From Pseudomonas sp. TNT3 (GTDB taxonomy: Bacteria; Pseudomonadota; Gammaproteobacteria; Pseudomonadales; Pseudomonadaceae): 64,000 bases of DNA. Positions 28,799 to 38,201 of this stretch are shown piece after piece. The notes below the pieces were generated by a model. The model was not told where the DNA came from and searched no databases. It worked only from the letters and a program-made list of their open reading frames with translations. The stretch spans positions 62,001 through 126,000 of the forward strand of contig NZ_WFGV02000002.1 in NCBI RefSeq assembly GCF_010095445.2. Reading direction: 5' to 3'. Positions within the stretch are counted from its first letter, which is position 1. The number at the start of each line of letters is the position of its first letter. Both the position numbers and the translations under genes were made by a program.

Positions 28799-29578
28799 AT
28801 GCGGATCATCAGTGTGAACGTCAATGGTATTCAGGCTGCAGTGGAGCGAGGTTTGCTCAGTTGGCTGCAAGCACAGAATGCCGACGTCATCTGCCTGCAG
28901 GACACCCGCGCCTCCGCCTTTGAACTGGACGATCCAGCCTTCCAACTGGATGGCTACTTCCTTTATGCCTGCGAAGCCGAAGTTCCCGCCCAGGGTGGCG
29001 TGGCTTTGTATTCGCGGTTGCAACCGAAGGCTGTCATCAGCGGTCTCGGCTTCGAGACGGCCGACCGCTACGGGCGCTACCTGCAAGCCGATTTCGATAA
29101 GGTCAGCATCGCGACCTTGCTGCTTCCTTCGGGGCAGAACGGCGATGAAGACTTGAACCAGAAGTTCAAGCTAATGGACGATTTCGCCCGTTATCTGGAT
29201 AAACAGCGACGCAAACGTCGCGAGTACATTTACTGTGGCTCGCTGTATGTTGCGCAACAGAAGCTGGATATCAAGAACTGGCGCGACAGCCAGCAATCTC
29301 CGGGCTTCCTGGCGCCTGAACGTGCCTGGATGGACGAGATTGTCGGCAACATGGGCTACGTTGATGCCTTGCGCGAAGTCAGTCGTGAGGGCGATCAGTA
29401 CAGCTGGTGGCCGGACAACGAACAGGCTGAAATGCTTAACCTCGGTTGGCGTTTCGACTACCAGTTGCTGACGCCAGGTCTGCGCCGCTTCGTACGCAGC
29501 GCACGTTTGCCACGTCAGCCACGGTTCTCGCAACACGCACCGCTGATCGTCGACTACGACTGGACGCTGACTATCTAA
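28799..29578 (+). CDS. crc: Catabolite repression control protein Crc
   Basis: 259 residues, the exact Crc length, with an exonuclease III-like fold. The nuclease residues are lost: the ExoIII Glu of LQE is Asp in CLQDTRA, the GDxN loop is GSLYV, and the final SDH is SQHAP. Crc does not cleave DNA; it stabilises Hfq on A-rich ribosome sites of catabolic mRNAs to impose carbon catabolite repression, and is antagonised by CrcZ-type RNAs (established for Pseudomonas). Start ATG at 28799 gives MRIISVNVNGIQAAVERGLL. A strong terminator follows. Confidence 0.97.
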   Translation: MRIISVNVNGIQAAVERGLLSWLQAQNADVICLQDTRASAFELDDPAFQLDGYFLYACEAEVPAQGGVALYSRLQPKAVISGLGFETADRYGRYLQADFDKVSIATLLLPSGQNGDEDLNQKFKLMDDFARYLDKQRRKRREYIYCGSLYVAQQKLDIKNWRDSQQSPGFLAPERAWMDEIVGNMGYVDALREVSREGDQYSWWPDNEQAEMLNLGWRFDYQLLTPGLRRFVRSARLPRQPRFSQHAPLIVDYDWTLTI

Positions 29579-29648
29579 GCGTTGTTTCGAAGGCAAGAAC
29601 TGGCGTTACTCAGATTGCGTGAACACTCAGCAACCTGTTTGCCAGACG

Positions 29649-29686
29649 AAAAAATGCCCGTATCGCATGATACGGGCATTTTTTTT
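29649..29686 (+). terminator. Rho-independent terminator of crc
   Basis: atgcccgtatc/gatacgggcat around GCAT, A6 before and T8 after, about 70 nt past the stop codon. The stem is nearly the same as the one at 20155-20189. Confidence 0.92.
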
Positions 29687-29743
29687 ACGCTTTTTTTCGC
29701 TTGAGGTTCGGCCCTTTCATAACAAGGTCACGTGGCATGAGCC

Positions 29744-30949
29744 TCAACCCGCGGCGAAAAACGGCAACGCCAGGTACAACTTGATCACGATCACATTGAT
29801 GATGTCGATGAAGAACGCACCCACCATTGGTACCACCAGGAACGCGATTTGCGAAGGTCCATAGCGCTGTGTCACTGCCTGCATGTTAGCAATGGCCGTT
29901 GGCGTCGCGCCCAGCCCAAAACCACAGTGCCCCGCTGCCAGCACGGCCGCATCATAGTTCCTGCCCATTACCCTGAACGTCACGAAAATCGCAAACAGTG
30001 CCATGACCAAAGTCTGCGCAGCCAGGATCAGAAAGATCGGCAAAGCCAGTGCGGCCAGATCCCACAGCTTGAGTGACATCAGAGCGATGGCGAGGAATAG
30101 CGACAGGCTGACATTCCCCAGTACAGACACTTCACGCTCAAACACCTGATACAGACCCAGTGCTGAAAGACCATTTCGTAGCAGGACTCCCACGAACAAG
30201 ACGCAAACGAAGGTCGGCAGCTCAAACGCAGTTCCGTGCAGCAGGCCATTCAAGAGATTACCCGCCAGCAAGCTGACGGCGATCAAAGCAAGGGTCTCGA
30301 TGAACGAGAAGGGTGTGATCGAGCGCTCCTTGTTGGGCTGCTCGAAGCCTTTTGGACATTGAGGCTTTCCGTGTTCGAGACCCGGGGTTTGAACACGCTT
30401 GATGAGCAGGCGAGCAACCGGACCGCCAATCAAACCACCCAGCACCAAACCAAACGTTGCAGAAGCCATCGCCAGCTCAGAGGCGGAAGCCAGGCCGTAC
30501 TTCTCGCTGAAAGTCGAACTCCATGCAGCGCCGGTACCGTGCCCACCCGCCAACGTCACTGAGCCGGTCAACAACCCCATCAATGGATCAAGACCTAACA
30601 AAGTGGCGAGCCCGATGCCCATGGCGTTCTGAACCACCAGGAGCCCTGTGACTGCCAGTACGAAAATCCCTACTACACGCCCGCCTTTCTTCAGGCTTGC
30701 AAAGTCTGCGCTCAAGCCAATGGTGGCGAAAAACGCCAACATCAGGGGCGCCTGCAACGATGTATCGAAACGGACCTCAACTTCGATGGCTCGTAGCGTC
30801 AAGAGAACCAACGCGACCACCAGCCCGCCGGCTACAGGCTCGGGAATATTGTAGGCGCGTAAAAATCCGACACGAGTAACAAGTCCTCTCCCCAGTAAAA
30901 GTACTAAAGAGGCGGCCACAAGTGTTCCGTAAAAATCGAGTTCAATCAT
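29744..30949 (-). CDS. gltS: Sodium/glutamate symporter
   Basis: 401 residues, about 11-12 hydrophobic segments, inner membrane. GltS family: YNIPEPVAGGLVVAL near residue 34, GGHGTGAAWSSTFSEKYG near 134 (first re-entrant loop) and AAGHCGFGLGATPTAIANMQAVT near 342 (second re-entrant loop). Na+-coupled glutamate uptake. Ribosome site is weak. Flanked by a long non-coding stretch upstream. Monocistronic. Confidence 0.95.
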   Translation of the reverse strand: MIELDFYGTLVAASLVLLLGRGLVTRVGFLRAYNIPEPVAGGLVVALVLLTLRAIEVEVRFDTSLQAPLMLAFFATIGLSADFASLKKGGRVVGIFVLAVTGLLVVQNAMGIGLATLLGLDPLMGLLTGSVTLAGGHGTGAAWSSTFSEKYGLASASELAMASATFGLVLGGLIGGPVARLLIKRVQTPGLEHGKPQCPKGFEQPNKERSITPFSFIETLALIAVSLLAGNLLNGLLHGTAFELPTFVCVLFVGVLLRNGLSALGLYQVFEREVSVLGNVSLSLFLAIALMSLKLWDLAALALPIFLILAAQTLVMALFAIFVTFRVMGRNYDAAVLAAGHCGFGLGATPTAIANMQAVTQRYGPSQIAFLVVPMVGAFFIDIINVIVIKLYLALPFFAAG

Positions 30950-31218
30950 TGGGAAATGCTTACATGCACATTCAGAGGCGAACTTTTTACCTGGGCACGC
31001 CTGTTGAATTGGTTGAGACGTATCAACACGGGTTGATTTTAGATTCAGGGACCGTCAATGGTGTGAACAAGGCGTAATACCGCTGATAAATATTACGTCG
31101 AGCAACTTTATCAATCGCCCAGTCTCATTGCCAAGCCTATGGGGCGCCCCGCGGGCCGTAGTTGTGACTAAAAGTGTAAGAACAACGAAAACAGCTTTAA
31201 TATAAGGAATTAACGGTA

Positions 31219-31350
31219 ATGCCTTGTAAGACTAATCCACAAAAACCTGCGATAGCCGAATACCGCCAATGGCAATTGCTGCATTTGGCTGAGGAATTAT
31301 ATTTAATTTCAAAAAAACAAATGCCCCGTAAATTCGGGGCATTTGTTTGA
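31219..31350 (+). CDS. Possible 43-residue small protein
   Basis: ATG at 31219 with AAGGAAT about 10 nt upstream; the product starts MPCKTNPQKPAIAEYRQW and ends RKFGAFV. The 3' third coincides with a terminator stem that serves the opposite strand, which argues against it. No homologue recognised. Reported because it is preceded by a plausible ribosome site in an otherwise empty region. Confidence 0.2.
   Translation: MPCKTNPQKPAIAEYRQWQLLHLAEELYLISKKQMPRKFGAFV
31311..31348 (-). terminator. Rho-independent terminator of the DUF4870 gene
   Basis: caaatgcccc/ggggcatttg stem; on the minus strand it is followed by T7. It lies about 40 nt past the DUF4870 stop. Confidence 0.85.
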
Positions 31351-31388
31351 AAGGCTGGTGAACCGTGCCTCACCAGTACACGACTTCT

Positions 31389-31757
31389 TTACTTGATCAA
31401 TCGCCACGTAAAGGGATAACGATACGGCACCCCTTCATTGGCCTTGACGCCCGCAATGATCGTCAACACTAATGCCCCAATCGCCACCAGACCCAACATG
31501 AAAAACCCGATAATCACCACCATGAGCAGGAAGCAAATAGCAGAGGCAATGGCGACAGTGATCTGAAAGTTCAGCGCTTCCTTACCCTGCGCATCGACGA
31601 ATGGGTCCATCTCGCGCTTCATCTGCCAGAGAATCAACGGGCCGATCAGCGTACCGAACGGAATCCAGATCCCCAGCAGGGCCGAGAGATGACAAAACAT
31701 CGCCCACTGCCGAACCTCTTTGCTCGGGATGGGAAGTAGCTGTTGCTCGTCACTCAT
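31389..31757 (-). CDS. DUF4870 small membrane protein
   Basis: 122 residues with three predicted membrane helices (about 22-45, 67-95 and 97-112). The family signature is visible as RQWAMFCHLSALLGIWIPFG at the start, then GPLILWQMKREMDPFVDAQGKEALNFQIT. Tic20/DUF4870 superfamily; function unknown. Next to rph on the same strand, 28 nt from its 3' end, so probably read through from rph. Confidence 0.88.
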   Translation of the reverse strand: MSDEQQLLPIPSKEVRQWAMFCHLSALLGIWIPFGTLIGPLILWQMKREMDPFVDAQGKEALNFQITVAIASAICFLLMVVIIGFFMLGLVAIGALVLTIIAGVKANEGVPYRYPFTWRLIK

Positions 31758-31785
31758 GGCGTTCTCCTTGCTGGAGCGATTGCGA

Positions 31786-32508
31786 TCAGTCGGCCAGTGC
31801 AGCCTTTTGCAGTTCGAAGATTTCGTTCATGCCCTTCTTCGCCAACTCAAGCATGGCGTTCAGCTCTTCAGGCTGGAACGGCGAGCCTTCGGCAGTACCC
31901 TGAACTTCAATGAATCCGCCAGTGCTTGTCATCACCACGTTCAGGTCGGTTTCGGCAGCCGAGTCTTCAGGGTAGTCGAGGTCGAGCACAGGTTCGCCCT
32001 GATACATGCCAACGGAGACAGCAGCGATCATTTGCTTGAGCGGGTCGCCGCCTTTGAGGCCGCCGCGCTTTTTGATCACTTTCAAGGCATCAACCAACGC
32101 AACCATGGCACCGGTGATGGACGCGGTGCGGGTTCCGCCGTCAGCCTGGATTACGTCGCAGTCGACGTAGAGGGTAACGTCGCCCAGCTTGGACATGTCC
32201 AGCGAAGCGCGCAGGGAACGACCGATCAGGCGCTGGATTTCCAGCGTACGCCCGCCTTGCTTGCCACGGCTCGCTTCACGCTGATTCCGCTCACCGGTCG
32301 CGCGCGGCAGCATGCCGTATTCGGCAGTCAACCAACCCTGGCCCTGACCTTTGAGGAAACGCGGCACGCCGTTTTCGACACTGACGGTGCAGATGACTTT
32401 GGTATCACCGAACTCGACCAGTACAGATCCCTCGGCGTGTTTGGTGTAGTTGCGGGTAATGCGGATCGAGCGGAGCTGATCGGCAGCGCGACCACTTGGA
32501 CGTTTCAT
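31786..32508 (-). CDS. rph: Ribonuclease PH
   Basis: 240 residues from the ATG at 32506-32508 ([21 protein letters not shown]). A phosphorolytic 3'-5' exoribonuclease that trims tRNA 3' ends. Visible: [43 protein letters not shown] (RNA binding), [22 protein letters not shown] (phosphate site) and [19 protein letters not shown]. Full length, so not the truncated form of E. coli K-12. Divergent from yicC. Confidence 0.97.
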   Translation of the reverse strand: MKRPSGRAADQLRSIRITRNYTKHAEGSVLVEFGDTKVICTVSVENGVPRFLKGQGQGWLTAEYGMLPRATGERNQREASRGKQGGRTLEIQRLIGRSLRASLDMSKLGDVTLYVDCDVIQADGGTRTASITGAMVALVDALKVIKKRGGLKGGDPLKQMIAAVSVGMYQGEPVLDLDYPEDSAAETDLNVVMTSTGGFIEVQGTAEGSPFQPEELNAMLELAKKGMNEIFELQKAALAD

Positions 32509-32768
32509 AGGGAATACCTGTACGGAGGACGGAAAACTGCCGAGCATTATAGAGCCGCACGCCCGGACTGGGCACTTCTAAAAAATCCTCCCGACGACTG
32601 AGACCGCTAAAAGCCGCTTTACCGACGGCCTGCAGCTCTTTGTCACGCCGTGTGTTTGGGCGCATCCGCCCCACTGAGCTACAATCCTGCGCCTTTGCTG
32701 CCTCTGGGCTTAAATTCATAGATAGCGGATTTTGGGTAACGCCTGGATCTGCATTGCGAGGTACCTCC

Positions 32769-33632
32769 ATGGTGCACAGCATGACCGCCTTCGCCCGCGT
32801 CGAAAAAGCCGGCACCCAGGGCACCCTGAGCTGGGAACTGCGCTCGGTCAACAGCCGCTACCTCGAGCCTCACCTGCGCCTGCCGGAATCCTTTCGAGAT
32901 CTCGAAGGCGCGGTCCGCGAAGCGCTGCGCCAGGGCTTGTCCCGGGGCAAGCTCGAATGCACCCTGCGCTTCACCGAAGAAAACGCTGACAAGCCCCTGC
33001 AAGTCGACCGCGCACGTGCCGCTCAATTGGTCGCCGCCGCGGAGACGATCGCCAGCCTGATCAAAAACCCGGCGGCACTGAACCCGCTTGAAGTTCTGGC
33101 CTGGCCCGGTGTACTGGTGGGCGACGCGTCCGACCCGCAAGCCTTGAATGCCGAAGCGCTGGCGCTGTTCAACGAGGGCCTGAAAGAACTCAAAGCCGGC
33201 CGCGAGCGCGAAGGTGCAGAGCTGGCCCGATTGATCAACGATCGCCTGACCTCTATCGAAACAGACGTGGTCACCCTGCGTGAACTGGTTCCGCAGATGC
33301 TCGCGACCCAGCGCCAGAAAGTCCTCGACCGCTTTGCCGATATGAAGGCCGAGATGGACCCTCAGCGTCTGGAGCAGGAAATGGTCATGCTCGCCCAAAA
33401 AAGCGACGTTGCCGAAGAACTGGATCGCCTGAGCACGCACATCATTGAAGTTCGCCGGGTGCTCAAATCCGGCGGTGCTGCTGGTCGGCGTCTGGATTTC
33501 CTGATGCAGGAGCTCAACCGCGAAGCCAACACATTAGGCTCCAAAGCTTTCGATCCACGCAGCACCCAAGCAGCGGTCAACCTCAAAGTGTTGATCGAGC
33601 AGATGCGCGAACAAGTGCAGAATATTGAGTAA
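32769..33632 (+). CDS. yicC: YicC family endoribonuclease-like protein
   Basis: 287 residues from the ATG at 32769 (MVHSMTAFARVEKAGTQG), matching the YicC N-terminus. The N-terminal YicC domain has LRSVNSRYLEPHLRLPESFRDLE near residue 27. The C-terminal DUF1732 has EEMD-type acid-rich RLEQEMVMLAQKSDVAEELDRLSTHI and GRRLDFLMQELNREANTLGSKA. E. coli YicC is reported as an endoribonuclease family acting on RNA turnover. gmk starts 12 nt downstream, an ancient pair. Confidence 0.95.
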   Translation: MVHSMTAFARVEKAGTQGTLSWELRSVNSRYLEPHLRLPESFRDLEGAVREALRQGLSRGKLECTLRFTEENADKPLQVDRARAAQLVAAAETIASLIKNPAALNPLEVLAWPGVLVGDASDPQALNAEALALFNEGLKELKAGREREGAELARLINDRLTSIETDVVTLRELVPQMLATQRQKVLDRFADMKAEMDPQRLEQEMVMLAQKSDVAEELDRLSTHIIEVRRVLKSGGAAGRRLDFLMQELNREANTLGSKAFDPRSTQAAVNLKVLIEQMREQVQNIE

Positions 33633-34265
<633 letters not shown>

Positions 34266-34332
34266 ACAGCTCTTCCCAAAACAGCTGCAAGGGCTTTACA
34301 TTGGCACTTGCAGCGCGTTGAAGAGCTTGATC

Positions 34333-34369
34333 AAAAAATCAGCGCTTCCCTAAACGCTGGTGATTTTTT
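34333..34369 (+). terminator. Candidate terminator between gmk and rpoZ
   Basis: aaaaaatcagcg and cgctggtgatttttt pair with a 3-nt bulge and are followed by T6, about 65 nt past gmk. The stem is weak, so partial read-through into rpoZ is likely. Confidence 0.45.
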
Positions 34370-34432
34370 AAACTGTTGAGTCCGCTCGCCCAACCGGGCA
34401 GCGCGCATATTGCATTCGCTCCGAGGAATACC

Positions 34433-34696
34433 ATGGCCCGCGTAACCGTTGAAGACTGCCTGAACCACGTGGAAAACCGCTTTGAGCTGGTCATGCTGTC
34501 CACCAAGCGTGCCCGTCAACTGGCCACCGGCGGCAAAGAGCCACTGGTCCAGTGGGAAAACGACAAGCCTACCGTTGTAGCCCTGCGTGAAATCGCTGAA
34601 GGCCTGATGAGCTACGAGTTCATCGCCAACGCTGAAATCGTCGAAGACGAACCGCTGTTCGCAGCGTTCGAGGACGAGTCCAACGAGGCCGTCTAA
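34433..34696 (+). CDS. rpoZ: RNA polymerase omega subunit
   Basis: 87 residues from the ATG at 34433 ([20 protein letters not shown]) with GAGGAA upstream. Omega aids assembly of beta-prime and forms part of ppGpp binding site 1 via its N-terminal MARVT. Visible [31 protein letters not shown]. Precedes spoT by 57 nt, the conserved gmk-rpoZ-spoT order. Confidence 0.97.
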   Translation: MARVTVEDCLNHVENRFELVMLSTKRARQLATGGKEPLVQWENDKPTVVALREIAEGLMSYEFIANAEIVEDEPLFAAFEDESNEAV

Positions 34697-34753
34697 GCCT
34701 ATGCCTGGTCGACGTAGCACGGCGCGGGGTCACAGCGAACGGCAGGAGTCATC

Positions 34754-36859
34754 ATGCCGAGCATAGACGCCCTCGCCGATCGCTTATCGACCTACCTCGG
34801 CAAGGACCAGGTGAACCTGGTCCGCCGAGCGTATTTCTACGCCGAACAAGCCCACGACGGCCAGCGCCGCCGCAGTGGCGAGGCGTATGTCACGCACCCA
34901 CTCGCGGTTGCGAATATTCTTGCCGACATGCATATGGACCATCAGAGCCTGATGGCGGCCATGCTGCATGACGTGATCGAAGACACCGGTATTGCCAAGG
35001 AAGCGCTTCAAGCGCAATTCGGCGAAACCGTGGCCGAACTGGTCGATGGGGTCAGCAAACTGACCCAGATGAACTTCGAGACCAAGGCCGAAGCCCAGGC
35101 TGAAAACTTCCAGAAGATGGCGATGGCCATGGCGCGCGATATTCGCGTGATCCTGGTGAAACTCGCCGACCGCCTGCACAACATGCGCACCCTGGAAGTC
35201 CTGTCCGGCGAAAAACGCCGCCGGATTGCGAAAGAAACCCTCGAAATCTATGCGCCCATTGCCAACCGGCTGGGCATGCACGCCATCCGCATAGAATTCG
35301 AAGACCTGGGTTTCAAAGCGATGCACCCGATGCGTTCCGCGCGAATCTACCAGGCCGTCAAGCGCGCCCGGGGCAACCGCAAGGAAATCGTCAACAAGAT
35401 CGAAGAGTCCTTGAGCCACTGCCTGGCCATCGACGAGATTCAGGGCGAAGTCAGCGGTCGCCAGAAACACCTCTACGGCATCTACAAGAAAATGCGCGGC
35501 AAGCGTCGGGCCTTCAACGAGATCATGGACGTCTATGCGTTCCGGATCATCGTCGACAAGGTCGATACCTGCTACCGCGTGCTAGGCGCTGTGCATAATT
35601 TGTACAAACCGTTGCCAGGGCGATTCAAGGATTACATCGCGATCCCCAAGGCCAACGGCTATCAGTCGCTGCACACCACGCTGTTCGGCATGCACGGTGT
35701 TCCGATCGAGATTCAGATCCGTACCCGTGAAATGGAAGAGATGGCCAACAACGGCATCGCAGCTCACTGGCTGTACAAATCCAGTGGCGACGAGCAGCCC
35801 AAAGGCACTCACGCTCGCGCGCGCCAGTGGGTCAAAGGCGTGCTGGAGATGCAGCAACGGGCCGGCAACTCGCTGGAATTCATCGAAAGCGTCAAGATCG
35901 ACCTGTTCCCGGACGAGGTCTACGTCTTCACGCCAAAAGGCCGGATCATGGAGCTGCCAAAAGGCTCCACGGCGGTCGACTTCGCGTACGCGGTGCACAC
36001 CGACGTCGGCAACAGCTGCATTGCCTGTCGGATCAACCGTCGCCTCGCACCGCTGTCCGAACCGCTGCAAAGCGGCTCCACGGTCGAGATCGTCAGTGCT
36101 CCCGGCGCACGACCGAATCCGGCATGGCTCAACTTCGTGGTCACCGGCAAGGCGCGTACCCACATTCGTCACGCGCTGAAACTGCAACGTCGCTCAGAAT
36201 CCATCAGCCTGGGCGAACGCCTGCTGAACAAGGTCCTTAACGGCTTCGACAGCTCGCTGGAAAAAATTCCAGACGAGCGCGTCAAAGCAATGCTTGCCGA
36301 ATACCGCCTCGAACTGATCGAAGACCTTCTGGAAGACATCGGCCTGGGCAACCGGATGGCCTACGTGGTCGCGCGACGCTTGCTCGGCGAAGGCGAACAG
36401 TTGCCGAGTGCGGAAGGCCCACTGGCCATTCGCGGCACCGAAGGACTGGTGCTCAGCTACGCCAAGTGTTGCACACCGATCCCGGGCGACCCGATTGTCG
36501 GTCACCTGTCCGCGGGCAAGGGCATGGTTGTGCACCTGGACAACTGCCGCAATATCAGCGAAATCCGCCACAACCCGGAAAAATGCATCCAGCTCTCATG
36601 GGCCAAGGATGTCACCGGCGAATTCAACGTCGAGTTGCGCGTCGAGCTGGAACACCAGCGCGGCCTGATCGCTCTGCTCGCCAGCAGCGTCAACGCGGCC
36701 GATGGCAATATTGAAAAAATCAGCATGGACGAACGCGACGGTCGTATCAGCGTGGTCCAACTGGTGGTCAGCGTGCACGACCGCGTGCATCTGGCCCGTG
36801 TGATCAAGAAACTGCGCGCGTTAACCGGGGTGATTCGCATCACCCGCATGCGTGCATAG
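34754..36859 (+). CDS. spoT: Bifunctional (p)ppGpp synthetase/hydrolase SpoT
   Basis: 701 residues. HD hydrolase domain about 20-180 with YVTHPLAVANILADM and MLHDVIEDTG, catalytic HD intact. Synthetase domain about 230-360 with GRQKHLYGIYKKM and IPKANGYQSLHTT. TGS domain about 386-450 (DEVYVFTPKGRIMELPKGSTAVDFAYAVHTDVG), zinc-finger-like/helical middle with YAKCCTPIPGDPIVGHL, and C-terminal ACT about 625-701. It sets the level of the stringent-response alarmone. The synthetase motif reads intact, though SpoT enzymes are mainly hydrolases. ridA follows by 24 nt. Confidence 0.97.
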   Translation: MPSIDALADRLSTYLGKDQVNLVRRAYFYAEQAHDGQRRRSGEAYVTHPLAVANILADMHMDHQSLMAAMLHDVIEDTGIAKEALQAQFGETVAELVDGVSKLTQMNFETKAEAQAENFQKMAMAMARDIRVILVKLADRLHNMRTLEVLSGEKRRRIAKETLEIYAPIANRLGMHAIRIEFEDLGFKAMHPMRSARIYQAVKRARGNRKEIVNKIEESLSHCLAIDEIQGEVSGRQKHLYGIYKKMRGKRRAFNEIMDVYAFRIIVDKVDTCYRVLGAVHNLYKPLPGRFKDYIAIPKANGYQSLHTTLFGMHGVPIEIQIRTREMEEMANNGIAAHWLYKSSGDEQPKGTHARARQWVKGVLEMQQRAGNSLEFIESVKIDLFPDEVYVFTPKGRIMELPKGSTAVDFAYAVHTDVGNSCIACRINRRLAPLSEPLQSGSTVEIVSAPGARPNPAWLNFVVTGKARTHIRHALKLQRRSESISLGERLLNKVLNGFDSSLEKIPDERVKAMLAEYRLELIEDLLEDIGLGNRMAYVVARRLLGEGEQLPSAEGPLAIRGTEGLVLSYAKCCTPIPGDPIVGHLSAGKGMVVHLDNCRNISEIRHNPEKCIQLSWAKDVTGEFNVELRVELEHQRGLIALLASSVNAADGNIEKISMDERDGRISVVQLVVSVHDRVHLARVIKKLRALTGVIRITRMRA

Positions 36860-36883
36860 CCCACCCATTACAAGGAGTCATTC

Positions 36884-37264
36884 ATGACCAAGACTGTTAT
36901 CACCAGCGACAAGGCCCCGGCCGCCATCGGCACTTACTCCCAGGCGATCAAGGCTGGCAACACCGTCTACATGTCCGGTCAAATCCCTCTGGACCCAAAA
37001 ACCATGGAACTGGTTGAAGGCTTCGAAGCCCAGACCGTTCAGGTATTCGAGAACCTGAAGTCCGTGGCTGAAGCAGCCGGCGGCTCCTTCAAGGACATCG
37101 TCAAACTGAACATCTTCCTCACCGACCTGAGCCACTTCGCCAAGGTCAACGAGATCATGGGCAAGTACTTTGAACAGCCTTACCCTGCTCGCGCCGCCAT
37201 CGGCGTGGCCGCCCTGCCAAAGGGTTCGCAGGTTGAAATGGATGCCATTCTGGTCATCGAGTAA
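36884..37264 (+). CDS. ridA: Enamine/imine deaminase RidA
   Basis: 126 residues of the canonical RidA type: [32 protein letters not shown] near residue 10, the essential Arg in [23 protein letters not shown]. Removes 2-aminoacrylate generated by PLP dehydratases. AAGGAGT lies 8 nt before the ATG. It follows spoT as in many pseudomonads (PA5339). More conserved than the dad-operon paralogue at 8243. Confidence 0.96.
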   Translation: MTKTVITSDKAPAAIGTYSQAIKAGNTVYMSGQIPLDPKTMELVEGFEAQTVQVFENLKSVAEAAGGSFKDIVKLNIFLTDLSHFAKVNEIMGKYFEQPYPARAAIGVAALPKGSQVEMDAILVIE

Positions 37265-37319
37265 TGCGTCCGGCGCAGCCCCAAGGGTTGCGCCGTCTTC
37301 GTTCTGAAAGGATTTCACA

Positions 37320-38060
37320 ATGCGCCACGCGCTAGCTCTTTCGCTGGTCGCCCTATTCTTGGGCGGATGTGCCAGCAACCCTGCCGACCGTGACGTCAGC
37401 GGCACCTGGATCAATCAGGTGGCGATCGACGCTGCCTCCAAAGGCACTCCCCTGCGTGAAGCGCTCCAGGCCTATGGCCCGAACCTGGAATGGGACGTCA
37501 ATACCAAGGCCCTGCAGGCCCGCTACACCAACGGTTTCGAAAACGTCGAAGGCAAGCTGCTGGGCGAAGAGTCCGGCGCCTGGAAAGTCGACTTTTATGG
37601 CAGTTCTGCCAGCGAGCTCAAGCGTGACGGCAAGCAAATGACCCAGGCCGCCAGCGACAATGAGCCCGAGCAGGTTTTCGACCGCGCAGTGATCCCTGTG
37701 CCGGAAGGCGCACCGATGGGCGCCAGCTTCGAACGCGCACTGTATTCGGCCTATATGGGCGGTAGCTGGAAAGTGCTCAGCGGCCCCGGTGAAGGCAATA
37801 CCGTACAGTTCCAGGCCGATGGCCAGGTTGCCGGACTGCCCGGAGCGGATCGCTACGCCCTGTGTCTGGCCGGCGATTGCGCCTCAATGAGTGGCGGCAA
37901 CGACAATATGTGGCTGCAACTGAACGGCCAGGGCAATACCTGGATTTTTGCGCGCAAGGGCAAGGAGCTGGAGATTTTCCAGGCCGCCAATACCGCGCAG
38001 GCGGACGAAATGCCGCAGTTCACGCCGGGCGATCGCAAATGGTTGCTGGAAAAGCAGTAA
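37320..38060 (+). CDS. Conserved lipoprotein of unknown function
   Basis: 246 residues with a lipobox LGGC at residues 14-17 of a short signal peptide. The mature protein is acidic to neutral and has a Cys pair CLAGDC near residue 180. A repeated beta-rich pattern (SGTWINQVAID... / GGSWKVLSGPGEG...) suggests two lipocalin-like halves, the first about 25-95 and the second about 140-240. It matches PA5340 by order. I do not recognise a functional family. AAAGGATTT precedes the ATG. Confidence 0.8.
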   Translation: MRHALALSLVALFLGGCASNPADRDVSGTWINQVAIDAASKGTPLREALQAYGPNLEWDVNTKALQARYTNGFENVEGKLLGEESGAWKVDFYGSSASELKRDGKQMTQAASDNEPEQVFDRAVIPVPEGAPMGASFERALYSAYMGGSWKVLSGPGEGNTVQFQADGQVAGLPGADRYALCLAGDCASMSGGNDNMWLQLNGQGNTWIFARKGKELEIFQAANTAQADEMPQFTPGDRKWLLEKQ

Positions 38061-38089
38061 CCCGGATCTAACTGCAAAGCAGGTCCCCA

Positions 38090-38180
38090 TGTGGGAGCGA
38101 GCCTGCTCGCGATGGCGGAACAACAGTCAACGAAGATGTTGAATGTTTGGGCCTCATCGCGAGCAGGCTCGCTCCCACAG
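38090..38180. repeat. REP palindrome (gtgggagcgagcctgctcgc family)
   Basis: Arm tgtgggagcgagcctgctcg from 38090 and its complement ending 38180, near-perfect 26 bp. It lies between the convergent lipoprotein and epimerase genes. Close in sequence to the element at 3643. Confidence 0.9.
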
Positions 38181-38201
38181 TTGTTTCAGGGTGTAGAGGG
38201 A

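Larger units (their letters stand above)
30950..31388. other. AT-rich stretch between gltS and the DUF4870 gene
   Basis: 439 nt with lower GC than its surroundings, holding the gltS promoter side, a possible 43-codon open frame at 31219-31350 and the DUF4870 terminator at 31311-31348. No RNA gene or repeat recognised. Confidence 0.55.
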
